This document shows, piece after piece, positions 1 to 8,903 of a stretch of DNA of 64,000 nt (the first letter of the stretch is position 1; every line of letters starts with the position of its first letter). Source of the stretch: DASTCZ01 sp963704455 (GTDB taxonomy: Bacteria; Acidobacteriota; Terriglobia; Acidiferrales; UBA7541); the NCBI GenBank assembly GCA_963704455.1, contig OY969905.1:1364001-1428000 (forward strand), in the 5' to 3' direction. The translations under genes and the position numbers were made by a program. A model generated the notes under the pieces. The model was not told the DNA's origin and did not search any database. It was given only the letters and a program-made list of their open reading frames with translations.

Positions 1-808
1 AGCCGAGGGAGGCTCCGACCAGCGCTCCGCAAAAAATTGTTAGCTCGCCCGCGTTGGGGATGTATTGAATTTCGAGGTAATTTGCGAACCGCGAGTTGCT
101 GGTCAGATAAGTGAGAATCGTGAGTGCGCCCGCGGCAATGATCGTGCAACCGATGGCGAGGCCGTCGAGCCCGTCCGTAAGATTCACCGCGTTCGATGAG
201 CCGACGACAACCAGCACGATGAAAAGAAGGAACGGCGCAAATGCCAGCGGCCAAATGTAATGGTAACCGAGCCAACGATTGACAACGAGGTCGGGATGAA
301 AATTTTTGAAGAACGGCACGATTAACTGTGTCGAGTAAACTCCACGCGTCATCAGCACCAGCAAAACGACCCCGCCCGCGAGGCTTGTCATGATTTGGAA
401 GAAGATTTTCCCGCGCGCTGACAGGCCCTTATTGTGACGGCGGACAACTTTGGAATAGTCGTCGAGAAAACCAATGGCGCCGAATGAGAGCATCGCGCCA
501 ATCGAAAGTAAAATGTATGGATTCCTTAGGTCTGCCCACAACAGCACCGGCACAATTGTGGCGATAACAATCAGCACGCCGCCCATTGTTGGCGTGCCCG
601 CCTTGGCCTTGTGACTCTTCGGGCCTTCCTCCCTGATGAACTGGCCGATTTGCATTTGTCGCAATCGGCGAATCACCCATGGCCCGAGCACCAGCGCGAT
701 AAAAAGCGCGGTCAGGCTCGCATAAGCTGTGCGAACGGTGATATAACGAAATACATTCAGGGCCTTGAAATACGGCCGCAGTACGTCGTAGAAAAGGTAG
801 TAGAGCAT
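1..808 (-). CDS. mraY: MraY, phospho-N-acetylmuramoyl-pentapeptide transferase (3' end beyond window)
   Basis: Integral membrane enzyme that transfers phospho-MurNAc-pentapeptide from UDP to undecaprenyl phosphate, forming lipid I on the inner face of the cytoplasmic membrane. The open frame runs from an ATG at 808 to the left edge without a stop, giving about 269 of the roughly 360 residues usual for the family. The N-terminus begins MLYYLFYDVLRPYF, followed by ITVRTAYASLTALF, and the visible end reads GAGELTIFCGALVGASLG apart from one N for G; all are typical of MraY. The start lies one base after the murF stop (TGA-C-ATG), so it is probably translated by coupling. It is the last visible gene of a dcw operon read right to left. 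Confidence 0.95.
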   Translation of the reverse strand, partial: MLYYLFYDVLRPYFKALNVFRYITVRTAYASLTALFIALVLGPWVIRRLRQMQIGQFIREEGPKSHKAKAGTPTMGGVLIVIATIVPVLLWADLRNPYILLSIGAMLSFGAIGFLDDYSKVVRRHNKGLSARGKIFFQIMTSLAGGVVLLVLMTRGVYSTQLIVPFFKNFHPDLVVNRWLGYHYIWPLAFAPFLLFIVLVVVGSSNAVNLTDGLDGLAIGCTIIAAGALTILTYLTSNSRFANYLEIQYIPNAGELTIFCGALVGASLG

Positions 809-809
809 G

Positions 810-2255
810 TCAGTGCCGCTCCGCCGCGGTTGAAACGCTCGCGCCGGTTTCAACCAGCGCATGCCTCGCGCGAATCGCTTCGATCACGCGCTCCATTCGC
901 ACGCCGCGCGAGCCCTTCACCAGAATCAGGTCACCCTTCTGAACAATTCCGGCCAGGAATTCGCCTGCATCCTGCGAATTCGGGAAGTATCGCGCATGCG
1001 ACTCGGGCACGCCTGCGGTAATGGCCGCCTTGATGAATTCGGCGGCATCTCCCCGCACTCCCAAAATGTAGTCGAGTTTTTTCGCTGCGGCATTGCGCCC
1101 TGCTTCGCGATGAAGCTCGGCAGAAGTGGACCCGAGCTCCAGCATCTCGCCTGCTGCGAGGATTCGGCGGCGATGGCCCGGAGTAGCGGCGAGCAAATCC
1201 GTCACGCTCGCCATGGCCGCCGGGCTCGAATTGTAAGAATCGTTGATGACCGTGAATCCTTCCTCAAAGCGCAGGACTTCGCCGCGCATCGCAGCCGGCT
1301 TCATTCGCGGCAGCACTTCCGACGCTTCTCGCGCACCGATGCCCCAAACACTCGCGGTGGCGAGGGCAGCCAACGCATTTGCGACGTTGTGCTTGCCGAC
1401 GAGCGAGAGCTTGAGTCGCGCGCTGCCCTCAGGCGCGACAAAAGTGAACGCGCTGCCTTCCGCACCAAGATCCTCGATTGCTTCCACTCGAAAATCCGCG
1501 CGCGGACTCATGCCAAACATCACAACGCGCCCTGGCGCCACTCCCGCAAATTGGGTGGCGTAAGGATCATCCGCATTCAGCACCGCGACCGTCTCGCGCC
1601 CCGGCAAATTCTCAATCAGCTCGCGCTCGGCGAGGGCAATCTCATCCAGCGACGCAAAGAATTCCAAATGCTCAATTGCAATCCGAGTGATGAGACCAAC
1701 TTGCGGCTCAGCAATTTCCGTGAGCCGCGCCAGTTCTCCGCGCCGCGACATTCCCAGTTCGACAACGGCAGCCTCGTGCTCCGACTCCAGTTTCGCGAGC
1801 GTCAGCGGCAGCCCATACTCGTTGTTCAGGTTCCCTTCCGTTTTCAGCGTGCGGAACCTCGCGGCCGCAAGTGCCGCCAAAATCTCTTTGGTCGTTGTCT
1901 TGCCAACGGAGCCGGCAACTGCCGCGACGCGCCCGCCCCATTCGCGGCGAATCGCTCGCGCCAATTGCTGGAGCGCCGCCAGAGTGTCGGGCACGGCGAA
2001 AAGTTTTTTTCGCACGCCATCTGGGAATTCCCCGAGCTTCGCTTGGGCCACCACAACGGCTCCCGCCCCCGCGGCAAGGGACTGCGCGACAAAAGTATGT
2101 CCATCGTGACTGGGGCCGCGTATGGCGAAGAACAGCTCTCCCCGGCCCACGGTGCGAGAATCAATCGACACACCGGCCAACCGGGCCACGGGGTCAACCC
2201 CCGTGGGAATCGCAACACCCAGAGCGCGAGCCACTTGATCGTTCGTCCACCGCAT
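810..2255 (-). CDS. murF: MurF, UDP-MurNAc-tripeptide--D-Ala-D-Ala ligase
   Basis: Cytoplasmic Mur ligase that adds D-Ala-D-Ala to UDP-MurNAc-tripeptide using ATP, completing the peptidoglycan precursor. At 481 residues it has the normal family length. The N-terminal substrate domain contains GVSIDSRTVGRGELFFAIRG (about 28-47), the ATP-binding P-loop GSVGKTTTKE lies at 115-124, and the central domain has VINDSYNSSPAAM, a MurF signature. It sits between murE and mraY, with 86 bases after murE and one base before mraY. A longer open frame on the opposite strand (861-2345) is only a codon-bias shadow. Confidence 0.97.
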   Translation of the reverse strand: MRWTNDQVARALGVAIPTGVDPVARLAGVSIDSRTVGRGELFFAIRGPSHDGHTFVAQSLAAGAGAVVVAQAKLGEFPDGVRKKLFAVPDTLAALQQLARAIRREWGGRVAAVAGSVGKTTTKEILAALAAARFRTLKTEGNLNNEYGLPLTLAKLESEHEAAVVELGMSRRGELARLTEIAEPQVGLITRIAIEHLEFFASLDEIALAERELIENLPGRETVAVLNADDPYATQFAGVAPGRVVMFGMSPRADFRVEAIEDLGAEGSAFTFVAPEGSARLKLSLVGKHNVANALAALATASVWGIGAREASEVLPRMKPAAMRGEVLRFEEGFTVINDSYNSSPAAMASVTDLLAATPGHRRRILAAGEMLELGSTSAELHREAGRNAAAKKLDYILGVRGDAAEFIKAAITAGVPESHARYFPNSQDAGEFLAGIVQKGDLILVKGSRGVRMERVIEAIRARHALVETGASVSTAAERH

Positions 2256-2341
2256 GGCGTTCCGAGAGGGCTGGGCCGCACGTCTCGATTAGGCTCCTGC
2301 CAAAGCGTTTTTTGCGCCGGCGCGGAAGCTATCCGGCCGGC

Positions 2342-3916
2342 CTAAATGATTCCCTTTCCATACCCTCGTTCCAAGAGCAACCGCCGCGCCACTTCGCGCT
2401 CGTTGAAATAAACGGGGCCATCCTTCATCACCTGATAAGTTTCGTGGCCTTTGCCGACCAAAAGAACAATGTCTCCGGGACACGCTTCGGCGTATGCCAG
2501 CGCGATGGCGCGCTCGCGGTCGGGCTCAACACGATACGGCGTGCGCGTGCGCTGAACGCCGACAACGGAATCGTTGATGGTGCGAAGCGGATCTTCGCTG
2601 CGCGGATTGTCCACCGTCAGAATGACGAGGTTGCTCGCGCGCGCCGCGGTTTCGCCCATCGCAGGACGCTTTGTGCGATCGCGGTCGCCGCCGTTGCCGA
2701 AAAGCGTGATGATGCGCCCTTCGGGATGCAGCTCGCGCGCGGTAACGAGAAGTTTGCGGAGCGAATCATCAGTGTGCGCGTAGTCCACGATGACAAGGAA
2801 TGGCTGCCCGCAGTCAATGCGCTCAAAGCGGCCCGGCACTGAAGTAAGCGTGGCGATTCCTTTCTCGATTGTCGCGCGCGAAATGTCCATCGCCTGCGCA
2901 GCGGCGACCGCGGCGAGGATGTTGTAAACGTTGATGCGGCCAACGAGCGTCGAGCGGACATCAATTTTTCCGCCTGGAGTATCCGCCGTGAATTGAAGGC
3001 CCGAGAAAGACAGTTCAAATTTCTTTGTCGTGATTTCCGCGCCCTCTTCGAGACCAAACGTCAGCGTGCGCTTTGCGAGGCCATGCAACTGCCTGCTGCG
3101 CTCATCATCGCTATTCAGGACGGCCGTGCCCGGCGCGCCCGCGCCTGTTCCTTCAAACAATCGGCGCTTTGCAGCAAAGTAGTCGTCTACATTCTTGTGG
3201 TAGTCGAGGTGATCGCTCGTCAAATTGGTGAAGACCGCCACTTCAAAATGGCAACTCCACAGGCGGTCCATCGAAAGCGCGTGGGAGCTAGCTTCGAGGA
3301 CTCCTGCAACGCCGCCCGCGTCACGCAGCTCCGCGAAGAAGCGCTGCATCTCGTAGGATTCTGGAGTCGTATTCGTCGCGTGAACTTCTGAGCGAGGCGT
3401 GCGATAGACGACCGTGCCAAAAAGTCCCGTGGTCATTCCTGCAGCCTTGAGAATGGAATCCAAAAGGAAGCTGGTCGTGGTTTTTCCCGCCGTCCCGGTG
3501 ATGGCAATCAGTTTCAGCGAAGCAGTCGGATGATCGAAAAAATTAGCAGATGCAATCGCGAGTGCCTTGCGTGCCTCAGGAACTTGAACCCATGCGACGC
3601 TCGCCGAATTTGCTTCTAGGGGCCGCGGCAATTCGCTTACAACCACCGATGCACCGCGCTTTATCGCGTCTGAAACGAAGCGGTTCCCATCCGTGGATTC
3701 ACCGCGAATCGCAAAGAACACGGAACCGGGCATTGTGTGGCGGCTGTCGTAGGCCATCCCCGTCACTTCCCTCGCGGCATCGGCAAGGGGCTGGGTGGTG
3801 GTCACTCCCGAAAGGATGTCCGCGAGTCTCATTCCCCTTGTAGAGATTACAGCGCCCTGCGCGGGCGCGATTGAATCCGTTGCGGCTTGTGTTTTGGCGG
3901 GCACTGTCAATTTCAC
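2342..3916 (-). CDS. murE: MurE, UDP-MurNAc-L-Ala-D-Glu--meso-DAP ligase
   Basis: Cytoplasmic ligase adding the third residue of the peptidoglycan stem peptide. The P-loop GTAGKTT is at residues 141-147, and DNPRSEDP at 436-443 contains the DNPR motif that in this family marks meso-diaminopimelate rather than lysine as substrate. The upstream start is a GTG whose last bases form the ftsI stop (GTGA). An internal ATG at 3832 (Met29) begins exactly where MurE homologues usually start (MRLADILSG) and is preceded by AAGGGG at short spacing, so the first 28 residues may not be translated. Both starts are plausible; coordinates use the GTG because of the overlap. Confidence 0.95.
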   Translation of the reverse strand: MKLTVPAKTQAATDSIAPAQGAVISTRGMRLADILSGVTTTQPLADAAREVTGMAYDSRHTMPGSVFFAIRGESTDGNRFVSDAIKRGASVVVSELPRPLEANSASVAWVQVPEARKALAIASANFFDHPTASLKLIAITGTAGKTTTSFLLDSILKAAGMTTGLFGTVVYRTPRSEVHATNTTPESYEMQRFFAELRDAGGVAGVLEASSHALSMDRLWSCHFEVAVFTNLTSDHLDYHKNVDDYFAAKRRLFEGTGAGAPGTAVLNSDDERSRQLHGLAKRTLTFGLEEGAEITTKKFELSFSGLQFTADTPGGKIDVRSTLVGRINVYNILAAVAAAQAMDISRATIEKGIATLTSVPGRFERIDCGQPFLVIVDYAHTDDSLRKLLVTARELHPEGRIITLFGNGGDRDRTKRPAMGETAARASNLVILTVDNPRSEDPLRTINDSVVGVQRTRTPYRVEPDRERAIALAYAEACPGDIVLLVGKGHETYQVMKDGPVYFNEREVARRLLLERGYGKGII

Positions 3917-5982
3917 TTCTCTGGCTGCCGTGCAGGCGGAGCCGCGACGGGTGCGGGGCGACCGAATTGCACCGTCACGCGGCTTCCGCGCCGCACAGTA
4001 GTTCCAGCCTTCGGATCCTGATCAAGTGCAACCCCCGTGCCAACCAGGACGGGAGCGATTCCGAGCCGCGCGCACTGCTCGGAAACCTCGCGAACCGTCT
4101 TTCCTGCCAGCGAAGGCAACGCAACCGCCTCGCCATCCACCATGGCAATCGTCGGCGCGGGCGTGTCCACTGGGGAACGCTGCGGCGGCGGTGCCACAGT
4201 GTCCGCAGGGGCAGTCGCCGAATCCATCTGGGTCGGATCGAAGTCGCTCACGTCCGCGTCGGAGCCCTCCGCATTGTTGTGAAGGCTGGCGCGCTGCAGG
4301 CGTAGATTCACAGGTGCATCCTGCGGAACATTCAGATAAGCAAGCACCTGCTCCGCAATCCTCTTGAATACCGGCGCGGAGACTTCGCCGCCTTCATGCA
4401 GTCCGACAGGCGAATCAAGCGTAACGAGGATCGTGACCGCGGGATTGTTGATGGGCGCGAAGCCGACAAAGGAGGCAATCGTTTGCGACTGCGAATAGCG
4501 TCCGGTTGCGGGATCGATTTTTTGCGCAGTGCCAGTTTTGCCGGCAATGGAGTAACCGTCGAGGCGCGCCAACGGGCCGGTGCCCTCCAGCACGACTCCC
4601 TTGAGCATGGACCGCATCGTCGCTGCTGTTTGCGCGCTGATGGCCCGCCGCGTCTCGATTTGTTCCGTGGAAAAAAACTTCGCATCGTTTTTCATCCCGA
4701 GAACGACGTGAGGCCTCACCCACACTCCGCCATTGGCAATCGAATTCATCGCCGAAATAAGTTGGATAGCGGTGACGCCCACTTCCTGTCCCATCGAGAT
4801 AGAGCCGACGGAGATTGGCGTCCAATTCTCGAGACGCCGCAGCTTACCGTGGCCCTCGCCGGGCAAATCAATTCCAGTGGGTGCGCCAAAACCGAAGGCG
4901 CGGATGTAATCGTAAAGTTTTGGCGCGCCTAACCGCAGCCCCATTTTAATTGCGCCCACATCGCTGGATTTCGCCAGGACCTGCGCGACGGTCAGCAGCC
5001 CGAATGGCTTGTGATCGCGGATGCGGTGGCCCGCCACGTAAATCGCCCCCATCTGACAATCCACAACCTCATCCGGATTTGTAATGCCTTCTTCCAGCGC
5101 GCCTGCAAGCGTGACGATTTTGAAGACCGAGCCGGGCTCATACATCGCGGTGATGGCGCGGTTCATACGCGCCTCTGACGAAGCTTCGTCGCGGGAATTC
5201 GGATCAAACGTGGGCCAGTTGGCAGCGCCCAACATTCTGCCGGTCGAAGTCTCCTCGACAAGAACCGTGCCGCTGATGGCGCGAGTATCGCGAATCGCTT
5301 GAGCAAGCTCCTTCTCGGCGATGTACTGGATATTTTGATCCAACGTGAGAACCACATTTGATCCGGCCTCGGCGCCCTTCTCAGAGCTGTCAAACCACCG
5401 CTGACGCGCGTCCGCGAGCACCATCATCCGGCCGGGGCGCCCGCGGATTTCCGAATCAAGCGAGTACTCGATTCCCCCGAGGCCCTTTTCATCAATGTCC
5501 ACGTATCCGAGCACGTGCGACGCAAGCTGTTGCTGCGGATAAAAGCGTTGCCGCTCCGGAACGAAGTAAACGCCTCGCAAGTTCATCTGTGTAATGCGCG
5601 CGGCTTTTTCAGGCGAAATTTTCCGCGCAATCCATACGAAACTCGAGGACGCCGCCAGCTTCGCGGAAATGTCTTCCGGCGATGTGTCCAGCACGCCGGC
5701 AAGCAGCCGCGCGACCATGTCCTGATCGGTGATCTCCCCGGGCATGGCGTAGCAGGACTCCATCGTGAGGCTCATCGCCAACTCATGAAAATTGCGGTCG
5801 TAAAGAATTCCGCGGCGCGGGCTGACTTCCACAATTCTTTGTTGCTGGCGTTCGGCGCGGCTGAGGTAATCGCTGTAGCAGAACAATTGCAGGTAGGCGA
5901 GGCGAAAGAGCGCGGCCCCCATCCAGAGCACAACAATGCCGGCCACCAACAACAATCGGACGCGGGGACTGCGCCAATCCAT
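3913..5982 (-). CDS. ftsI: FtsI/PBP2-type septal transpeptidase with C-terminal PASTA domain
   Basis: Class B penicillin-binding protein that cross-links septal peptidoglycan. One N-terminal membrane segment (about 8-32) is followed by the PBP dimerisation domain and the transpeptidase domain. The catalytic SxxK is S285-V-F-K288 and the KTG motif is at 482-484. The expected SxN motif reads S339-S340-D341, with Asp in place of the usual Asn. After a Pro/Ala/Asp-rich linker (about 568-618) one PASTA repeat follows (about 620-674), as in SpoVD-like and many non-proteobacterial FtsI proteins. Length is 689. The stop overlaps the GTG of murE by four bases. Confidence 0.95.
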   Translation of the reverse strand: MDWRSPRVRLLLVAGIVVLWMGAALFRLAYLQLFCYSDYLSRAERQQQRIVEVSPRRGILYDRNFHELAMSLTMESCYAMPGEITDQDMVARLLAGVLDTSPEDISAKLAASSSFVWIARKISPEKAARITQMNLRGVYFVPERQRFYPQQQLASHVLGYVDIDEKGLGGIEYSLDSEIRGRPGRMMVLADARQRWFDSSEKGAEAGSNVVLTLDQNIQYIAEKELAQAIRDTRAISGTVLVEETSTGRMLGAANWPTFDPNSRDEASSEARMNRAITAMYEPGSVFKIVTLAGALEEGITNPDEVVDCQMGAIYVAGHRIRDHKPFGLLTVAQVLAKSSDVGAIKMGLRLGAPKLYDYIRAFGFGAPTGIDLPGEGHGKLRRLENWTPISVGSISMGQEVGVTAIQLISAMNSIANGGVWVRPHVVLGMKNDAKFFSTEQIETRRAISAQTAATMRSMLKGVVLEGTGPLARLDGYSIAGKTGTAQKIDPATGRYSQSQTIASFVGFAPINNPAVTILVTLDSPVGLHEGGEVSAPVFKRIAEQVLAYLNVPQDAPVNLRLQRASLHNNAEGSDADVSDFDPTQMDSATAPADTVAPPPQRSPVDTPAPTIAMVDGEAVALPSLAGKTVREVSEQCARLGIAPVLVGTGVALDQDPKAGTTVRRGSRVTVQFGRPAPVAAPPARQPEK

Positions 5983-6113
5983 TTGGCTTCCTAAACTCCG
6001 CCTAAGTCTTCACGGACGCACAAATTCTTTCGGGGCGAACCAACATTCGCCACTTTTGGGGGCTCCGATTCGAGCGCCCGCGCTTTCTTGCGCCTCTTGA
6101 TTGCTAACGGGAA

Positions 6114-6503
6114 CTATTGCGCCGACGGAGATGAATTCCTCCGCGCCTGCGCCAAAACCGCATCCGCCGGACCTTGCGAAGGCGCGAGTTGGCTCGCCTT
6201 GGGTGACGCAAGCCCGAGTTGCTGCAGAGCAATTGCAGCTATGCGCCCCGGTGATCGCAGCGTGGAATCTTCCATCCGCAGCCGCTGGTTTAATTCCGCG
6301 GCTTGCGCCTGTGAGGCTTTCAGAGCCTCCAGTTGATAGCTCATCTGGATCACCTGGAAATGTTGCCACGCGTAAAGCAGCGCAACCAACGCGAGCAAAC
6401 TCCCCATTCCCACCATCCGCGCGCATGCGCGCAGGCGCCGTGGCGCCGTCCAGCGCACCACCCGGGAATTATCAATTCTTTTTACTGTGTGAAATTCCGT
6501 CAC
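6114..6503 (-). CDS. ftsL: FtsL-like cell division protein
   Basis: Small bitopic protein expected to act in the FtsQLB complex that activates septal synthesis. The 129 residues contain a basic cytoplasmic N-terminus (1-29), one membrane segment (about 30-47) and a periplasmic helix with coiled-coil character (about 50-85), followed by a low-complexity tail. Sequence similarity in this family is weak, so the call rests on this architecture and on position between rsmH and ftsI, where ftsL always lies. The start is GTG overlapping the rsmH stop as GTGA. The 131 bases between its stop and the ftsI start show nothing recognisable. Confidence 0.85.
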   Translation of the reverse strand: MTEFHTVKRIDNSRVVRWTAPRRLRACARMVGMGSLLALVALLYAWQHFQVIQMSYQLEALKASQAQAAELNQRLRMEDSTLRSPGRIAAIALQQLGLASPKASQLAPSQGPADAVLAQARRNSSPSAQ

Positions 6504-7387
6504 TGTCCGTCCGCCATTTTCTCCGCGGCGCGGAGCTTTGCGCTGCGCGCGCGAGGGTTGCTGTCAGTCTCGTGGACGGAGGGCTGGACCGTCTTCTTGG
6601 TGAGGATGCGAAGAACGCCCGCGCGCGATTGCTCTTGAAACGAATGCTTGACGAGACGGTCTTCAAGTGAGTGGTAACTGAGGACGACCATGCGTCCTCC
6701 CGAATTTAAAGTGGCAGGGGTCCGGCGAAGAAACTGCCCGAGTTCCTCCAACTCTCGATTCACCGCTATCCGCAGCGCCAGAAACGTTTTTGTCGCGGGA
6801 TGCAGTCTCTGCCTTCCCCCCATCTTCCGAGCCCCTGCCACAACCGTTGCCAGATGTTCGGTGGACCGTATGGGCCGCGCCCGAACAATTGCTCTGGCGA
6901 TCCTTCGTGAATCGTGCTCTTCCGCATTTTGATAGAGCACATCGGCCAGCTCACTTTCGCGCCAGCCGTTCACAATCTCTTCGGCGGTCATATCCGCCGT
7001 TTTGTCCATCCGCATGTCCAGCGGGCCCGCCGCGCGAAATGAAAAGCCGCGCTCCGGCTGATCCAACTGCATGCTCGAAACTCCCAAGTCCGCAAGTACT
7101 CCGTCCACTGGCGGCAGCCCCAATTCGCTTGCGACCTCGTCAATTCTTCCGAAATTGGCTTGCACCAGCGTCACTTTTCCCTCGAATTCCTTCAGCTGCT
7201 TGCGCGCAATTTCCAGCGCCTGCGCGTCGCGATCAAGTCCGATCAACCTGCCCGTCGTCAGCCGCTTGACTATTTCTAATGCGTGCCCGCCAAGGCCCAA
7301 GGTCGCATCTATGTAAGTTCCCGTTGGCAGTATCCGCAGCCAGCTAAGAACTTCTTCGACCAAGACCGGCGTATGCGCCGCTTCCAA
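6500..7387 (-). CDS. rsmH: RsmH, 16S rRNA (cytosine-1402 N4) methyltransferase
   Basis: SAM-dependent methyltransferase modifying C1402 of 16S rRNA in the ribosomal P site; also called MraW. The N-terminus MEAAHTPVLVEEVL, the SAM-binding DATLGLGGHA (28-37) and the signature GVLADLGVSSMQLD are diagnostic. It has 295 residues, slightly below the usual 300-320. The only start that preserves the conserved N-terminus is TTG, three bases after the mraZ stop, with no clear Shine-Dalgarno site, so translation is probably coupled to mraZ. Confidence 0.96.
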   Translation of the reverse strand: MEAAHTPVLVEEVLSWLRILPTGTYIDATLGLGGHALEIVKRLTTGRLIGLDRDAQALEIARKQLKEFEGKVTLVQANFGRIDEVASELGLPPVDGVLADLGVSSMQLDQPERGFSFRAAGPLDMRMDKTADMTAEEIVNGWRESELADVLYQNAEEHDSRRIARAIVRARPIRSTEHLATVVAGARKMGGRQRLHPATKTFLALRIAVNRELEELGQFLRRTPATLNSGGRMVVLSYHSLEDRLVKHSFQEQSRAGVLRILTKKTVQPSVHETDSNPRARSAKLRAAEKMADGQ

Positions 7388-7390
7388 GCT

Positions 7391-7828
7391 TTAGATATCC
7401 AGGCCGTCCAAAATCTTTTCGTCGTCTTCTGTAATTGGACTGTTGTTGAGCTGCTCAATGAATCGCGCGTGGTTCCAAACTTCCAGATGATTCAGGTGGC
7501 CCAGCACATCCACTTCACCCTTCATCTGCGCCGCTTCCCGCAGCACTCCCGGGATTAGCAGCCTTCCCTGCCCGTCCAGTTCCACCACCTGACCGAAATA
7601 GTTGGTCCGGTTCAGGAACTTCTGCTTGGTCCGGTTATGCCCAGAGAGCTTTGCGAGCTTCTCTTCGATCCCGTTCCAAACTTTCATCGGGTAGATGTAC
7701 GCGCGATCACCGTTTTCGCTAGTCACGTAGAATTTGTCGCCCCACTCCTTGAGGGTGTCCAAATAGACGGCGGGTATCTTCACCCTGCCCTTCTCGTCCA
7801 CCTTCGCTGGAGAGTTTCCCCTTAGCAT
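7391..7828 (-). CDS. mraZ: MraZ, transcriptional regulator of the dcw cluster
   Basis: DNA-binding protein that forms a ring and controls its own operon of division and wall genes. Two AbrB/SpoVT-like half-domains are visible, each with the conserved strand motif: DEKGRVKIP at 11-19 and DGQGRLLIP at 84-92. Length 145 is normal. It is the first gene of the minus-strand dcw operon. A strong promoter and five 10-bp-spaced GTGG-type boxes lie 43-115 bases upstream, the arrangement known for MraZ autoregulation. Confidence 0.97.
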   Translation of the reverse strand: MLRGNSPAKVDEKGRVKIPAVYLDTLKEWGDKFYVTSENGDRAYIYPMKVWNGIEEKLAKLSGHNRTKQKFLNRTNYFGQVVELDGQGRLLIPGVLREAAQMKGEVDVLGHLNHLEVWNHARFIEQLNNSPITEDDEKILDGLDI

Positions 7829-7870
7829 TTGGAACCAGGCTCAAAGCTAGCGAATAGCCGGCCAACCTCA

Positions 7871-7914
7871 CCACCTCGTTACACTTGTTGCCACTTTCTC
7901 CCACTTTGTGCCAC
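7871..7914 (-). promoter_or_regulatory. MraZ operator: five boxes at exact 10-bp period
   Basis: Read on the minus strand, GTGG-like boxes begin every ten bases: GTGGCACAAA, GTGGGAGAAA, GTGGCAACAA, GTGTAACGAG, GTGG. MraZ is known to bind direct repeats of the AAAGTG or TGGGA type spaced by one helical turn upstream of mraZ. The array starts immediately downstream of the -10 element, so bound MraZ would cover the transcription start. Confidence 0.9.
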
Positions 7915-7915
7915 G

Positions 7916-7943
7916 ATTGTAGACAGCTTCGAATCCCTGTCAA
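7916..7943 (-). promoter_or_regulatory. Near-consensus sigma70-type promoter of the dcw operon
   Basis: On the minus strand TTGACA (7943-7938) is followed after 16 bases by TACAAT (7921-7916). This matches the housekeeping consensus at 11 of 12 positions. Transcription would start near 7909, inside the MraZ boxes and about 80 bases before the mraZ ATG. Confidence 0.85.
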
Positions 7944-8133
7944 GAGGAATCTTCCTTATTTTCAAAGATTTCTGTGGATAAGCTAACGAGGCTCCCGGCG
8001 GCAGAACCACTAGGGGTTGGGGTTGGAATGTTAACTCTGTCGAAGGGTAGCCCGGTATATTCCAATGGAAATTGTACGGAATTGTTTCTAATCAGTTAAC
8101 GGTATTTTGAGAGAAGGCAAAAATATTTCAAAA

Positions 8134-8844
8134 TCAGGATTCCGGCGGGCCCGGCGGCGGTTCCGGCGCTGCTCCCACACGCAGGCGGTAAAGGTATGGA
8201 AGCATTCTTTGTTGCTCAGGGGACATCCCCTGCAGGAAGGCAGGATCGCTAAGTTTGGCTCGAGCTTCGGGTGTACTCAGTCCGTAAAGCTGGTTCAAAT
8301 GTTGCTGCATAAAACGTCTCTGAGCGGGAACCATGTCGCGCCAAGCAGGCATGACTTGCTGTCGCACAAATTGCTGCTCCTGTGGCGACATTTGCTCCAG
8401 CGCCTCTTCGCGCTGGCGCCACATGGTGCGTTGTTCAGGAGTAAGGCTATTCCAGTGCTGAAGTCTCTGGCGGATTTGCGCTTGCCGTTCCGGCGACATA
8501 TTTTTGAAGCGCTCATTGTTCTTCATGAACCGCTCTTGCTGCTCCGGAGACATGTCTTGCAGATGCTCCACGAATTTCGGGGGCAGAGCCAACCCGCCGC
8601 GTCCATTGCCCGCTGGGGTTCCTTTTTGTTCGTTGTTTTCCTTTGTGGAATTGTTGTTCTTATTCTTCTGATCATTCGCGGGAGGCTTGGTTTGATTTCC
8701 AGAATTATTGGGCGGCTTGGCGCTGCCCTTGTTCCCCTGCCCCGGCTGCTTGTGCGCTGTGCCCTTCGCCGCCGCGGGCAATGAAAAACCAACTGCCAGC
8801 AGTAGCAGTCCGAGCCAGACTCCGAATTGTGTGAAGCGTTTCAT
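8134..8844 (-). CDS. Secreted DUF3106-type protein with SPEQQ repeats
   Basis: Exported protein of unknown function. From the ATG at 8844 it has a signal peptide (MKRF, hydrophobic core about 8-21, PAAA before the likely cleavage). An Asn/Lys/Gly/Pro-rich linker (about 27-85) follows, then helical repeats built on M-S-P-E-Q-Q and similar units (SPERQAQ, TPEQRTM, SPQEQQF), ending in a Pro-rich tail. This repeat style is that of DUF3106. An upstream TTG frame overlapping the anti-sigma stop would add 21 residues before the signal peptide and is less likely. It is the third gene after an ECF sigma and its anti-sigma factor, which suggests a periplasmic role in that stress circuit, but this is inference. 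Confidence 0.75.
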   Translation of the reverse strand: MKRFTQFGVWLGLLLLAVGFSLPAAAKGTAHKQPGQGNKGSAKPPNNSGNQTKPPANDQKNKNNNSTKENNEQKGTPAGNGRGGLALPPKFVEHLQDMSPEQQERFMKNNERFKNMSPERQAQIRQRLQHWNSLTPEQRTMWRQREEALEQMSPQEQQFVRQQVMPAWRDMVPAQRRFMQQHLNQLYGLSTPEARAKLSDPAFLQGMSPEQQRMLPYLYRLRVGAAPEPPPGPPES

Positions 8845-8903
8845 TTCAATCTCTTTTGTTCCGTGCACACCCAGCGCGATATTGCTGCCCTCTGCGCCGC
8901 GAA

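Larger units (their letters stand above)
7829..8133. other. Intergenic region between mraZ start and DUF3106 gene stop
   Basis: The part next to mraZ carries its promoter and operator (listed separately). In the rest (about 7945-8133) I see no open frame with coding character, no clear terminator hairpin and no RNA gene, only AT-rich sequence with short repeats such as GGAATTG and TTCCAATGGAA. Confidence 0.6.

Noticed and set aside
861..2345. 494-codon plus-strand frame opposite murF
   Set aside because: Low-complexity Arg/His-rich translation without any motif; murF on the other strand is unambiguous.
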